Positions 37,201-46,387 of a stretch of 64,000 bases of DNA are shown here, piece after piece. The notes under the pieces are model-generated. The model made no database searches. It was not told the DNA's origin and saw only the letters and a program-made list of their open reading frames with translations. Position numbers and translations under genes: made by a program. Location: assembly GCF_016097555.1 (NCBI RefSeq), contig NC_054706.1:76456417-76520416 (forward strand). The letters are read 5' to 3'. How positions within the stretch are numbered: the stretch's first letter is position 1; each line of letters opens with the position of its first letter. Source of the DNA: Gigantopelta aegis. Taxonomy: Eukaryota; Mollusca; Gastropoda; Neomphalida; Peltospiridae.

Positions 37201-40125
37201 AGACTGTCTTTCATCCGAGACTCTTTATCTGGTTTGTGCTTTTCTAAAGAAAACAAAACAAAACAAATACAGTACTTTGGAAATAATATTTTGAAAGTAA
37301 AAATAATTATCACTTTGTTCAGTATATTAATGACCAATATTTATTACAAATAGAACAAGCAATAATTCTTCTTTTTTTAAATTTAAATATCACCTACTGT
37401 ACTCAAATCTGTTCCTTATTACACCTCAGAACATTTTAAATGTACAACTATTTGGCGTCCAACATATCTTTATTAAAACACTTGATCAAAATAGCCAGGA
37501 GAAGACACTCTGGCTATGTACGTAGGTTCTCAGGCATCAAATAACTTGTGAATGATCGTTCTGGTTCCCAGGAGGTTCCCACAAAAGCTATGGAATTTTA
37601 TTCTCCACAAAATCAAGTTATAAACAAAAACACCGCCACCTAATTAGATGGAAGCACATTAAAGTTACAGTTTGTTTTGTTTAACGACACCACTAGAACA
37701 AATTGACTATTGGATGTGAAAATATAGAAAATTGTAATTTTGAAATAGTCTTATGAGAGGAAACCTGCTATATTTTGTTACACCAGACATGGTGCATTGG
37801 TTGGAACAAGAAATAGTCCAACGATGGCAATTTATCCCAAACCGACAGCGCATCAATCAAACGTGCAAAAACATTAAATATCTCAACTAGCTCTGACACT
37901 CGCCAAATTCACCAATTGTGAATTTTTAAAGCAGTTGGCTAATTTTATTTTAATTTAGCAAACTGATTTTATGTAATAATTGACATTTTTAAAGAAAAAA
38001 ACTGATGATTTCTGCAATTTTTTGAAGTTTAATAAACAATTTGGCGAAATGTTTTGCTCACCCACAGCTAGCCCTGAAATTGTTTCTACCTACACAATTT
38101 GAATAGTTAAACACTAAAAGTTGCAAGTATTTTATTAAAATAATCAGTTGGTTTCTTGTCGCTCAGTGGGACAATCTCTGGAGGTCCGTCTTACACTAAT
38201 CATGAGCGGTTGTTAAAGCACTCACTGTCGCACTTAGCCCAGAAGTGTTTGACAATCATCTTGAGCCCGGCCTGGAGGTACGAGGTGTGCGCTGACATCA
38301 GGTTGAGGAAGAATAACTGGTACTCCTTAACAACCTTTGTCTCGCGGTCCGGCCAGTCCACTTTCTGAAAACAAACACTCCTATTAGTGTAACAGAACTC
38401 ATCAGTCTTTATCCTGGAACAAAAACTCTTTTTACAGAACTCATCTATCTTCTGGACCCCTCAAAACATGATAAATGTAGTTTGCCAATGTAAATTCACA
38501 TATTTGTAGATAAAACCTTGGCCTGCAAAAGTATACAAAAATGGAAGAACACAAGAAAACATTTAACAACTTCTACAATGTACAAACAGGGCTCACTAAA
38601 TGGTATAGCCACTTTGTGTAATAATCAGCAGTTGGCTAATTTGGCAATGGACAGGGCGAGCTTGTCAGCAAAAATGCAATACTTACATTCATTTGTACCA
38701 GCTAGTTATAGAACAATACAACAAAACACGTTAAAGTATATAACCTTACCAGGAGTAACCCGACCAGGATTTCATGATCCTTGTCAAGGAGAGAAATGCA
38801 TTCTCTCAGCTCTCTCAGGTACAACACAAGCTTCGATGACTGGAAATAAGAAAACGTAAATATATAACACAAACTTTGAGATCACCCACTGTGATACAAA
38901 AATAAAAACCTACACTAAATTTGGTACAGAATACATATATCTCAAGATACTGTAAACGATGAAAAACGTTTGTTTCGTTTAACAACACCCCTATATTTTT
39001 CTATTAGTAGCAAGGGATATTTTATATGTACTTTTTCATAGACTACGGGTTGTAAATGATAAAAAAAATTATAATAAGTAATTTGACGTTTTATAACATC
39101 ATAGTGTGCACAACATTTTTCTGTTCACCCTTGAAAGAAAAAAACAAATCAATCCTAAAATAAATTTCACATATTGTTAGACTGTTATTAGCATTGTAGT
39201 CCAGTGAGCATGATCAGCAATTAGCAAGTGGGTCGTTCTATGGTAGTACTGATAAAGCAGAAAGAAGACTTCCAAAATATGTTTACCTAAAGTACTAAAC
39301 ACTGAATCCGAAAGGAGTAATTTTTTAATATATTGTAATATTATCGAAACTATTCTTCAAAGTTACCTCTATCTGCGAGTATGCCAACTTGCTTAAAAAT
39401 ATGTCATATTCTTTTCTTGTGCCCTGAAAAAGTATAAATATTTTTTTTTATATAAAATAAAGAAGAAAACTACTGATCGTATTCTCAACAATTCTGTGTT
39501 AGTTATTCAAATTGATTAATTCTCACAAATTAATCATATCACAAACATATATCTATTTTATTTATCAACTTACCAGGGCTAGCTCTGGGGCAGCAAACCA
39601 TTTCACCAAATTATTTATATAGCTTCAAAAACTGCACAAACCCAGTTACTTTGTGACAAAATATCCATTATTTTATGAAATTATTTATATAGCTTCAAAA
39701 ACTGCACAAACCCAGTTACTTTGTGACAAAATATCCATTATTTTATGAAATTATTTATATAGCTTCAAAAACTGCACAAACCCAGTTACTTTGTGACAAA
39801 ATATCCATTATTTTATCAAATTATTTATATAGCTTCAAAACCTGCACAAACCCAGTTACTTTCTGACAAAATATCCATTATTTTATCAAATTATTTTGTC
39901 AAATGAAAATAAAATTTGCCAATTGTTTTTGAAATTCACAATTGGCGAATTTGGCGAGTGCTAGAGCTGGCCCTGACTGGCAAATATTTAATTTTTACTT
40001 CGAGTAGATTTCAATCAACTGTTTTTATTTGTTATGTTATTTTGTAAATAAAATTAATTAATTATAATTAAACTCACAGTGTTGTATGCTTCTATAATAT
40101 CTGCGACCTTCATTGATGAGTTCAT
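22203..40125 (-). CDS. RRN3: RNA polymerase I initiation factor RRN3 (TIF-IA), 15 exons, N terminus not located
   Basis: RRN3 binds RNA polymerase I and links it to the promoter selectivity complex at rDNA, so it sets rRNA output. Coding exons, 5' to 3': 40125-40078, 39423-39367, 38839-38750, 38364-38226, 37243-37147, 36234-36066, 33428-33345, 31298-31175, 29808-29681, 29179-29049, 28394-28219, 25173-25065, 23977-23825, 22938-22860 and 22325-22203. Phases join throughout to 568 residues plus TGA; human RRN3 is about 651. Conserved blocks: QECYVRNLLEITKYIP, ANKLDVLMNIVLGYI, VQFIMFYLCSFKQ, QSAVGYIGSLLSRATFI, RPFYSACQAVFYVF, LNFQRIVTSRLNPLRVCLP, LLDFFFPFDPYLL and EEDDFLPKE. An acidic loop (EEEEMEEDSAIFDM) sits where the human protein has one. 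The first listed exon is preceded by an acceptor-like TTTTTTAG, so an upstream exon with the remaining N terminus is likely. Introns are expanded by minisatellites, SINEs and MITEs. Confidence 0.96.
23447..23770 (-). mobile_element. tRNA-derived SINE, near full length
   Basis: Best-preserved copy, in the RRN3 intron between exons 13 and 14. Read on the - strand it starts GGGACGTAGCCCAGTGGTAA, which includes an A box (TAGCCCAGTGG). A B-box-like CAGGATTGATCCC follows, then the family body, and it ends with CGTTGTTAAATAAAACATTT and a TTCTTTC-type tail. The length is about 320 bp. Confidence 0.9.
24037..24166 (-). mobile_element. SINE fragment flanking an internal expansion
   Basis: The + strand reads GTTTTGTTTAACGACACTAC, TCGGCTATTGGATGTCAAAC and ACTTAGCAGCAAGGGATCC, the 3' half of the SINE in reverse. 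The next SINE segment continues straight into the 83-bp array at 24167. Confidence 0.8.
24167..24849. repeat. 83-bp tandem array derived from a SINE, about 8 copies
   Basis: Units contain TTTATATGCACCATCCCACA, GACAGGATAGCACTGACAGG, GATTGACCCTAGACCAACC and ATGAATGAGACGAGCACTT. The first two parts are the SINE body, and GATTGACCCTAGACC is its B-box region. One unit (about 24709-24735) has an extra internal duplication of GGATTGACCCTA. Confidence 0.9.
25380..25716 (-). mobile_element. tRNA-derived SINE, near full length
   Basis: In the RRN3 intron between exons 11 and 12. The + strand reads AGGAAATGGTTTATTTAACG, CGCACTCAACACATTTTATT, CGTCGGACATATGGTTAAGG, TTTCGATTAGTAGCAAGGGA and GACGGGGATCGATCCTAAAC (B-box region), and ends ATGGGCTACGTCCTGCCCC (A-box side). 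It is about 320 bp and directly abuts the 62-bp array. Confidence 0.9.
25727..27535. repeat. 62-bp satellite array, about 29 copies, three E-box motifs per unit
   Basis: Units are nearly identical and include GAGTTACATCATTGAGACAG, CTGTAAACAAACCAGATCAG and CACCTGGCACGTGTGTTGTC. Each holds CAGCTG, CACCTG and CACGTG. Variants are few (AGAG/ACAG, one TACAGTTACA insert, one CATCACATCA insert near 27220). This low divergence suggests recent expansion or strong homogenisation. It lies in the RRN3 intron between exons 11 and 12. Confidence 0.95.
29289..29437. repeat. 75-bp direct duplication
   Basis: Two tandem copies of a segment with TATGTTATTCTCATTA, GGCTGAACAGAATATCCATT and TTACGACAACATCC, in the RRN3 intron between exons 9 and 10. 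Confidence 0.9.
29894..30633. mobile_element. CAGGG-ended MITE (hAT-like), family C, with its right end tandemly amplified
   Basis: It starts CAGGACTTCTAGAATG and has the family interior (ATCCACTAGCCATGGGATCA, CATTTGACAAC) and end (GGGGCTACCATAATCTATAA, GCCCTG at 30199). The last 87 bp, from TCTGGCATGGCAATAGTAGT to the terminal AAGCCCTG, is then repeated so that about six units run from 30112 to 30633. Related single copies are at 36418-36736 and 63464-63808. Confidence 0.8.
31149..31167. repeat. G19 run next to an RRN3 5' splice site
   Basis: Nineteen G on the + strand, that is C19 in the RRN3 transcript, starting about 8 nt after the exon 8 donor (CAG/GTAAATA). The length may be uncertain in the assembly. 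Confidence 0.85.
31299..32490. repeat. 43-bp satellite array at the RRN3 exon 8 acceptor, about 28 copies
   Basis: Starting at the exon 8 3' splice site, units read (+ strand) CCCACTGTCATCCTAAACAC, AACAAATACACCTGTAGTCA, TAG. On the transcript strand each unit has TTTGTTGTGTTTAG followed by GATGACAGTGGGCT, the authentic acceptor and the first 14 nt of exon 8. Confidence 0.95.
32646..33345. repeat. 70-bp satellite array at the RRN3 exon 7 donor, 10 copies
   Basis: The + strand unit includes CATGTCAAGTATAGCAGAGT, ATGATTTAAACAGCACACTT, TCTTTACTTGCTAGATATAT and ATCTACAAAC. On the transcript strand each unit carries CTTGACATG/GTTTGTAGAT, matching the authentic exon 7 end and donor (TTTGACATG/GTTTGTAG). 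One unit lacks 2 bp. Confidence 0.95.
33571..33692. mobile_element. palindromic MITE, family D
   Basis: The left arm (CTATTTCATGGGTGTTTTCG, TGATTTTTATGTCAACT) pairs with the right arm (AGTTGACATAAAAATCATAT, AAAACCCCATGAAATGG). The whole unit of about 120 bp is a stem with a short loop. It lies in the RRN3 intron between exons 6 and 7. Confidence 0.65.
33747..34154. repeat. 40-bp satellite array, about 10 copies
   Basis: Units include TTTCTCTTATTATACCGAAA and ACACGTAACACCGTGATATA. Single-base alternatives (ACCG/AGCG, CTCTT/CACTT) mix among units. RRN3 intron between exons 6 and 7. Confidence 0.95.
34515..35548. repeat. about 1-kb dispersed unit flanked by 35-bp direct repeats
   Basis: The same 35 bp, beginning TTAAACACGAAGAAACGACA and ending AAAGGGAGATAATT, occurs at 34515-34549 and 35514-35548, 999 bp apart. 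The left part of the interior (34561-34880) is an inverted copy of 2412-2740. A small open frame sits on the - strand at 35229-35047. It may be a duplicated gene fragment or an element with unusual ends. Confidence 0.6.
35047..35229 (-). pseudogene. possible orphan first exon of a P2X7-C-terminal-domain-like protein
   Basis: Sixty codons starting MSVRSQNVLPYQFELLVNEE, then an acidic Ser/Glu stretch (MDSESEGGETDG), followed by a donor-like GAAA/GTAACC at the end of the frame. Invertebrate proteins annotated as P2X7-like often begin with a PYxFEP-type motif and an acidic stretch before a Cys-rich domain. The resemblance is weak and from memory, and no downstream Cys-rich exon was found nearby. 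It lies in a dispersed repeat inside an RRN3 intron, so it is more likely a copied fragment than a working gene. Confidence 0.3.
36418..36736. mobile_element. CAGGG-ended MITE (hAT-like), family C
   Basis: It starts CAGGGCTTGTAGAATTTTAT and ends CCATAATCTAGAAGCACTG, with the family interior (CCATGGGATCAGTGATTTTA, TGCAGCATTTGACA, AACACTGAATATCACTAGCC). It is a single copy with no tandem end. RRN3 intron between exons 5 and 6. Confidence 0.75.
36908..37146. repeat. 41-bp array at the RRN3 exon 5 donor, about 6 copies
   Basis: The + strand unit includes ACTCACATGGGTACTATCTT, AACGACGGCACTGAGGATTA and T. On the transcript strand each unit holds the last 32 nt of exon 5 (through GTACCCAT) plus the donor GTGAGTATA. 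Five of the six copies keep GTGAGT or GTGAAT; the most distal (near 36941) has TTGAGT. Confidence 0.95.
37668..37862 (-). mobile_element. SINE fragment, antisense
   Basis: The + strand shows TTTGTTTAACGACACCACTA, TTGACTATTGGATGTGAAAA, GAGAGGAAACCTGCTATATT, GTGCATTGGTTGGAACAAGA and GACAGCGCATCAATCAAACG. It is internally deleted. Confidence 0.75.
37884..38070. mobile_element. CAGGGCT-ended MITE, family E, copy
   Basis: The inverted ends are CTAGCTCTGACACTCGCCAA on the left and AGCTAGCCCTG on the right. The interior has CACCAATTGTGAATTTTTAA and AATTTGGCGAAATG, as in the copies at 39574-39975 and 57475-57648. Confidence 0.6.
38964..39035 (-). mobile_element. short SINE fragment
   Basis: GTTTGTTTCGTTTAACAACA followed by TATTAGTAGCAAGGGATATT and TTATATGTAC on the + strand. 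A large internal part of the SINE is missing. Confidence 0.6.
39574..39975. mobile_element. MITE family E with internal 70-bp tandem expansion x4
   Basis: The ends are CAGGGCTAGCTCTGGGGCA and GTGCTAGAGCTGGCCCTG (inverted). Inside, a 70-bp unit (AAATTATTTATATAGCTTCA, AAAACTGCACAAACCCAGTT, ACTTTGTGACAAAATATCCA) is repeated four times at 39607-39895. The normal family interior resumes after it with CACAATTGGCGAATTTGGCG. Confidence 0.75.
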
Positions 40126-40337
40126 ATCTAAAAAATAATACAAATCAATAAAATTCCAACCGGTTATGAATACTGTGCATTCATGGCAAATGGAGGGGAC
40201 TGGTAAAGACCTTTCCATACAACACCAAAAAAACAAAAGGTATCTGCTATTAAGGGAAATGATGTCAAAATATAGACATCAAGTCAGGTTTTTAAATGAA
40301 ACTATATTTATATTTTATCCATATAACTATTTTTTTT

Positions 40338-40470
40338 AAATACCACTGGCTAGGCAAAGATTCCCACTCTAACATAACAATAACCTTGCATTTGATGTTA
40401 AATATCCAACGTCATATAACCATAAATAAAATGTGTTGAGTGTGTCGTTAAATAAACCATTTCTTTGATG
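40338..40470 (+). mobile_element. SINE fragment
   Basis: AAATATCCAACGTCATATAA, CCATAAATAAAATGTGTTGA, GTGTGTCGTTAAATAAACCA: the 3' end of the SINE in sense orientation. Confidence 0.7.
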
Positions 40471-40533
40471 TTAAATATCATTATAACGACAATTTTCCAG
40501 TTAGCTGATAACATTCATATATTTCACATATTG

Positions 40534-40646
40534 ATCACTAATATACACACTACAGGAAGAAACCTGTCAGTACGTACGTATTTAACCAGAACATTGTTGA
40601 AAAGGGGTTGTTTGGTTTCTTTCTGCAGTGTGCATGTATAGTAGAG
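40534..40646. mobile_element. palindromic MITE, family B, diverged copy
   Basis: ATCACTAATATACACACTAC plus AGGAAGAAACC on the left and GGTTTCTTTCTGCAGTGTGC on the right, related to 3404-3507. Confidence 0.65.
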
Positions 40647-40994
40647 TAATCAATAGTCGTGCACATCACATTTTTTCTAAAGCTCGTGAGCATGCACGAA
40701 TCAGTGATGTCATATTTATCAACAAATGATAAAACAACACTTCCTGGTCCGTTAAAGGGACATTCCTGAGTTTGCTGCATTGTAAGATGTTTCCGACTAA
40801 TAAAATATTTATACGATTAAACTTACATATTAAATATATTTTCTTGTTTAAAATATCGGGAGTCTGTATATTCAATGTGTTTCTGGTCATCTTAATATTA
40901 GTAAGAAGCCCAAACTGGATTTTGTCTTTAAATAATTTCGTATGTACGAAAAAAATAATAAAATTTAAGAAATAAAATGAAATTTAACATAGTA

Positions 40995-41154
40995 CAGGGA
41001 TCTCACTGACCCTCAAAAAGTGTCTTTTGAAGCATGGAACTTGGACAGGACTCTTAGTTTTTTAGTTTTAACTTAAAATCCTATTATGACACTCCCCAAA
41101 TTTCACAAGAAAGCTCAAATGATCCCCAATGGAGACAGTCCAGTGAGAACCCTG
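40995..41154. mobile_element. CAGGG-ended MITE (hAT-like) nested in family A MITE
   Basis: It starts CAGGGATCTCACTG and ends CAGTGAGAACCCTG, inverted repeats with one mismatch in 14. The flanks share TAGTA (ATAGTA left, CTAGTA right), a possible short target duplication. About 160 bp, non-coding. Confidence 0.65.
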
Positions 41155-41168
41155 CTAGTAGTACAAAT

Positions 41169-42406
41169 ATTAGAATGATCAGAAACACGTTTAATATACA
41201 GCCGCTAATATTAGAACGATCAGAAACACGTTTAATATACAGCCGCTAATATTAGAACGATCAGAAACACGTTTAATATACAGCCGCTAATATTAGAACG
41301 ATCAGAAACACGTTTAATATACAGCCGCTAATATTAGAACGATCAGAAACGACAGTTTAATATACAGCCGCTAATATTAGAACGATCAGAAACACGTTTA
41401 ATATACAGCCGCTAATATTAGAACGATCAGAAACACGTTTAATATACAGCCGCTAATATTAGAACGATCAGAAACACGTTTAATATACAGCCGCTAATAT
41501 TAGAACGATCAGAAACACGTTTAATATACAGCCGCTAATATTAGAACGATCAGAAACACGTTTAATATACAGCCGCTAATATTAGAACGATCAGAAACAC
41601 GTTTAATATACAGCCGCTAATATTAGAACGATCAGAAACACGTTTAATATACAGCCGCTAATATTAGAACGATCAGAAACACGTTTAATATACAGCCGCT
41701 AATATTAGAACGATCAGAAACACGTTTAATATACAGCCGCTAATATTAGAACGATCAGAAACACGTTTAATATACAGCCGCTAATATTAGAACGATCAGA
41801 AACACGTTTAATATACAGCCGCTAATATTAGAACGATCAGAAACACGTTTAATATACAGCCGCTAATATTAGAACGATCAGAAACACGTTTAATATACAG
41901 CCGCTAATATTAGAACGATCAGAAACACGTTTAATATACAGCCGCTAATATTAGAACGATCAGAAACACGTTTAATATACAGCCGCTAATATTAGAACGA
42001 TCAGAAACACGTTTAATATACAGCCGCTAATATTAGAACGATCAGAAACACGTTTAATATACAGCCGCTAATATTAGAACGATCAGAAACACGTTTAATA
42101 TACAGCCGCTAATATTAGAACGATCAGAAACACGTTTAATATACAGCCGCTAATATTAGAACGATCAGAAACACGTTTAATATACAGCCGCTAATATTAG
42201 AACGATCAGAAACACGTTTAATATACAGCCGCTAATATTAGAACGATCAGAAACACGTTTAATATACAGCCGCTAATATTAGAACGATCAGAAACACGTT
42301 TAATATACAGCCGCTAATATTAGAACGATCAGAAACACGTTTAATATACAGCCGCTAATATTAGAACGATCAGAAACACGTTTAATATACAGCCGCTAAT
42401 ATTTTA
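41169..42406. repeat. 41-bp satellite array inside a MITE, about 30 copies
   Basis: The unit comprises ATTAGAACGATCAGAAACAC, GTTTAATATACAGCCGCTAA and T. Units are almost identical; one near 41350 has CGACAG in place of CACG. Each unit begins ATTAG and ends CTAAT, so adjoining units form small inverted repeats. Confidence 0.95.
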
Positions 42407-42907
42407 TGCAGAAACATATATTTGATATGTAATTACAATCGTTAAAAAGTCTCTGTTTGTCGATAACATCTTAAATATTGAAGCAAACTCAGGAATGTCC
42501 CTTTAACAAAATATGTCTCAAATGAAAAACATTTTGATTAGTGATTTACATCATTTGTTTTTCCATCAGTGAAACTTCAGTTTTCTCCAATACCATATAC
42601 AAGGGTCCAGAGATGGAAATTACCGAACATGTAATAGAATGGAGTGCGCAACATTTTACATAGTACGCCAAAAGTGGGTTCTATTTAAAAACTTGCTATA
42701 GCAAATGAGTTTGGCAGTAAATATTAATAACAAATAGTGTGTTATATCCAGCAAAGGACAAACTATTTAAGTAAATAATATTTGTTTTATTTCTTTTCAG
42801 TTACACCTGTTTACTTTACTGTTTTTTCTTAGGTGCACGACTATTGTTTACTTCAGGATTATGATATATTACTATTATCATCAGTGGTCAATATGATCGG
42901 AATATTC

Positions 42908-43990
42908 GAATCCATGATGTTTCGCCCCTCAATAGGATGTCAGTTTGCCCCCAAGTGCAAAACCAGTTTGCCCCCACAAACGTACCAGTTCGCCCCCAGT
43001 CAGTTCGGGTCATGGAAATCCTGGAAAGTCATGGAATATGTATGTACCTCTTATGCCCGAGTGTAATAAACTTCTGTTCTGATATACGTGTTTGTTCTGT
43101 GTTACACTAAACACTGTTAGAACAAAAGACCAATCAGAAAGCATGTGACTTGTTCAAGTCGGTGAGACATTTCCGGTAGAACAATATCAAGAGTTTACTG
43201 TTAAAACATTTAATCAGTACTAGCGAAAGTTTTCAAAGTGACGGTAATAAAACATATTTTGTTACAATGCCAGGGAAGTGTAAAGATGGTTGGATTCAAC
43301 ATGAAAATTATGTCAAAGAAATTACTCCCAAGTACTTCGTTTCGGCCTGAGCCATGTTTTCTATCAACAGATGACATGTGTTGTTTTAGCGGCAATTAAT
43401 GTTTCTGTCTAAATCCGTTCGTGTATCATTGTTTTGACATGATAGATTCAAAACAATAAAAGGGTTACTACAAAACACGCCTTCATAAAATATTAATCAA
43501 CTAGTTTATTACGCTGTAACGTGAGCGTGGGACTGTTACTTTATGTCGCGCATGCGCTGATGTGACTATGTGAAATGGAGTACCAGTATTGAATTTTTTC
43601 GTGTGACAAAAAGTGTTTTTCTTTCTTTTTTCTCACTTCCACCCTGTGTTGAATAGTTAGAAATCACTACCATGGGATGATAATACAAATCAAGTAATTA
43701 CGTTTTGCTTTTGGAAGGCAGTTTATTCTTTTTTAGTTCATAACAATTTCCTGCTGGCATAAACCTAAAATAAACACGCTTTAACATCCCTCTAAAGAAA
43801 CAGTACACTAATTGTTTAAAAGTAACAAATAATTGGGGGCGAACTGACTAAAAGTTGGGGGCGAACTGACAAATATTTGGGGGCGAACAGGCAAACAGTT
43901 GGGGGTGAATCGTCTTGGGGGCAAACTGGTACATGGGGCGAACAGGTCAAACTGGGGGTGAACTGACTGGGGGGCAAAACGTCTGGTACC
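42908..43990. mobile_element. 1.08-kb non-autonomous element with tandem-unit termini (MULE/foldback-like)
   Basis: A 10-bp direct repeat CGGAATATTC flanks it (42898-42907 and 43991-44000). The outer ends are GAATCCATGATGTTTCGCCC and the inverse of GGTACCAGACGTTTTGCC. Both ends are made of degenerate units of about 22 bp: TTTGCCCCC/TTCGCCCCC on the left (about 42920-43008) and inverted GGGGGCGAACTGAC on the right (about 43834-43978). The interior has no credible gene. Long target duplication plus repeated termini fits Mutator-like or foldback elements. Confidence 0.8.
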
Positions 43991-45675
43991 CGGAATATTC
44001 AATATGTGAAATATTTTTTGATGAACTCACAAATGATCATTATTATTATAATAATACTTAACGTCAAGCACAGGCTTATTGCTGTAATCAGAGCAGGAAT
44101 TTTTGCTACCCAGTATGGGCTTATCTCTGACAGAGTGCTTTTATAACCTATCAAACCCGCTAGGGGCGCAGCTGCGCCCATATTCCGAAATGCTACGAGT
44201 TTGGTTCACAACTGGGGTGATGTTCAAGGCCAGAATACGCTTATTTTGATGACGATTTTGCACGTTTCTTTGGTTGTTATGACAAGTACACATCTTCCGA
44301 TTGATGTATATCCTGTTTCCGAACTTGAATGACTACAAAAATACTTTTTTTGAGGCAAGTGAAACTTTGAATACTTTTTATTTTGTCCCAAAAAGGGCGA
44401 TTTCACTGAGATATTGATAAATATCTATAGTAATATAATAAAACAGCATAAATATTTTTTTTTGTTGTAAATTTAAAACCCTAACAACTTTGTTTAATTT
44501 GACATCGAAAATATTACAAGAGAGGTAACTCTGATCCACTGACCCGCAAAAGCGAAAATACAGAATTTCACAGCAGGGACACATTTTGATAAAATTAAAC
44601 GTATTTGATGCTTTGTCATTATTTATCCACCCATTATTAACTTTTTGGGTAGAATATATATCATACTAAAGCGTTATTTTTAGAAGACAATGCACATTGA
44701 ATTCAAAATAACTTAAAATATTGTTTTGCTTATCATGATGACTCAGCAGTTTCTGATAGCTGAAGTTGATTTTAAAAAACATTTTGATAATGCACAACTA
44801 TTCAAATATAGACATGTAAATCTATTTTCATGTAAATCATTTGAATGAGTTTAGCATATGACTGGACCAATTTTATACAAAAGAATAGTATTAATGCAAT
44901 GGAAATAAATTATTAAGCATAATACAGAGAATTTGTACTTTTTAAGTCCGTTATATTTGTAAATACATTTTTTAAAGAAAATGTTTCAGGTACCATAACT
45001 TCTCACATTGTGACATAAACTTCAATTTTTTGGTAACCAAGTAACATTAAATTCTAAGTATAATTATACTTTTCCATCACTTCATCGATGAATTTTACTG
45101 TTAAAAATGGTAAAGAATTAATTATTTGTAAAAGATAATAAACTGTAAAGTAGACGAGATTAGCATATTTAATACAGGGGAACATTTGTATAGCACCACG
45201 ATCCACTCTGCAAGTTTCAGATATATAGCTACACAATGCTAAAACATTAAATAGTAGTTGTTAATCAATTCTTAAATTGATAGCACTGTCACTAATCAAA
45301 ATCTAATCACATTTATGTGCAAAATAGTTGTACACATTCCAATAAAATCCTCAATTGAAGTCTCAGTCTATTTATAAATAAGAAAAAATATAATGTCTCA
45401 CGATTTAATTCTATTAATGCTAGTAATCATATTTCTTTTTTAATGAAGAACTCTGCTGAACATTAAGTTTCTGATTAAAATTGGCATATGTGAGGTGGCA
45501 CTATTGGTAGCCTTTTGAACAGGTGAAAATAACTACATACAGAAAAAACATTTGAAGGTGTGTTTCATCTGATGTAATGAATATTTCTATTTACAAATAT
45601 TGTCAAACTAATTACAATATTTGAAACAAAAAGATAAACAGCCATGGTCATAATGGGTATTTTTCTTTATTCCAG

Positions 45676-45835
45676 GAAATCTGTAGTCTCTGTGTGTCTA
45701 TGGAGAAACCTGAAATGGAAACGGAGTGGGAGAGTACACGTGGTTATGAGACAACTTTCAGTAGATTCAATTATACTTCAAGCTTGATGCTGTTATGTTA
45801 TTTGTTTCCAACTGTGACAGAACCTGGAACAGAAA
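45676..45835 (+). other. possible terminal exon of an unidentified gene
   Basis: After a good acceptor (TTTCTTTATTCCAG) a frame reads KSVVSVCLWRNLKWKRSGRV, HVVMRQLSVDSIILQA and stop. A second frame stays open longer (EICSLCVSMEKPEMETEWES and onward). An AATAAA lies at 48176, beyond a Tc1 insertion. I found no upstream exon and no recognisable domain, so this may be only a chance acceptor. Confidence 0.2.
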
Positions 45836-46387
45836 TGAAGTGTGTGACAATAATTCATAGACAAATTTAGACTAATACTCTTTCATGGATGCTAAATTTG
45901 GTAGATCTAGCCATAATTTTTTAATTATAATTCAAAGTGGTATATAGTTATATTTATAATAATTCATTGTTTGTATTTGTTTTTATAAAGCACTTTATTG
46001 AACCAAAATAATCATAGCTGCATTTAGTAAATTATTTAGCACATGTGTGACTGCTGTCTCATGCCATAAGTGTTTCAGCTACTAAAATATGTTTTGGGGA
46101 TATTTTATCTGGATAGAAATTTACCTTTCTGATATTGTATGAGTGTTTGGACATTCCTTTCAAAGGTGAAATATGTCTACTTACATTGCTTTGTTTCTAA
46201 TAATGATATTGAAGGTGTAAAGTATGTAAATATTTATGTAAGAAATTGATTAAACATATTGGCCTATCACTGGCATTCGTCGTGTTATAAGTTTTTACTG
46301 GTTTGAGTTAAAAGACTGGTACATATAAGTTTTATTGCATCTTTTATTGAAAGCTTCAAGTGTTCAATATTATTATGAGTCTAAGTA

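Larger units (their letters stand above)
40752..42506. mobile_element. palindromic MITE family A, enlarged by a nested MITE and a 41-bp array
   Basis: The ends TTAAAGGGACATTCC (40752-40766) and GGAATGTCCCTTTAA (42492-42506) are those of the 391-bp copy at 405-795, yet this copy is 1755 bp. The excess is explained by a nested CAGGG element (40995-41154) and a 41-bp tandem array (41169-42406). Confidence 0.85.

Noticed and set aside
44164-44179. Perfect 16-bp palindrome GGGCGCAGCTGCGCCC
   Set aside because: Isolated, no nearby gene or partner site; it may be chance in a short GC-rich patch.
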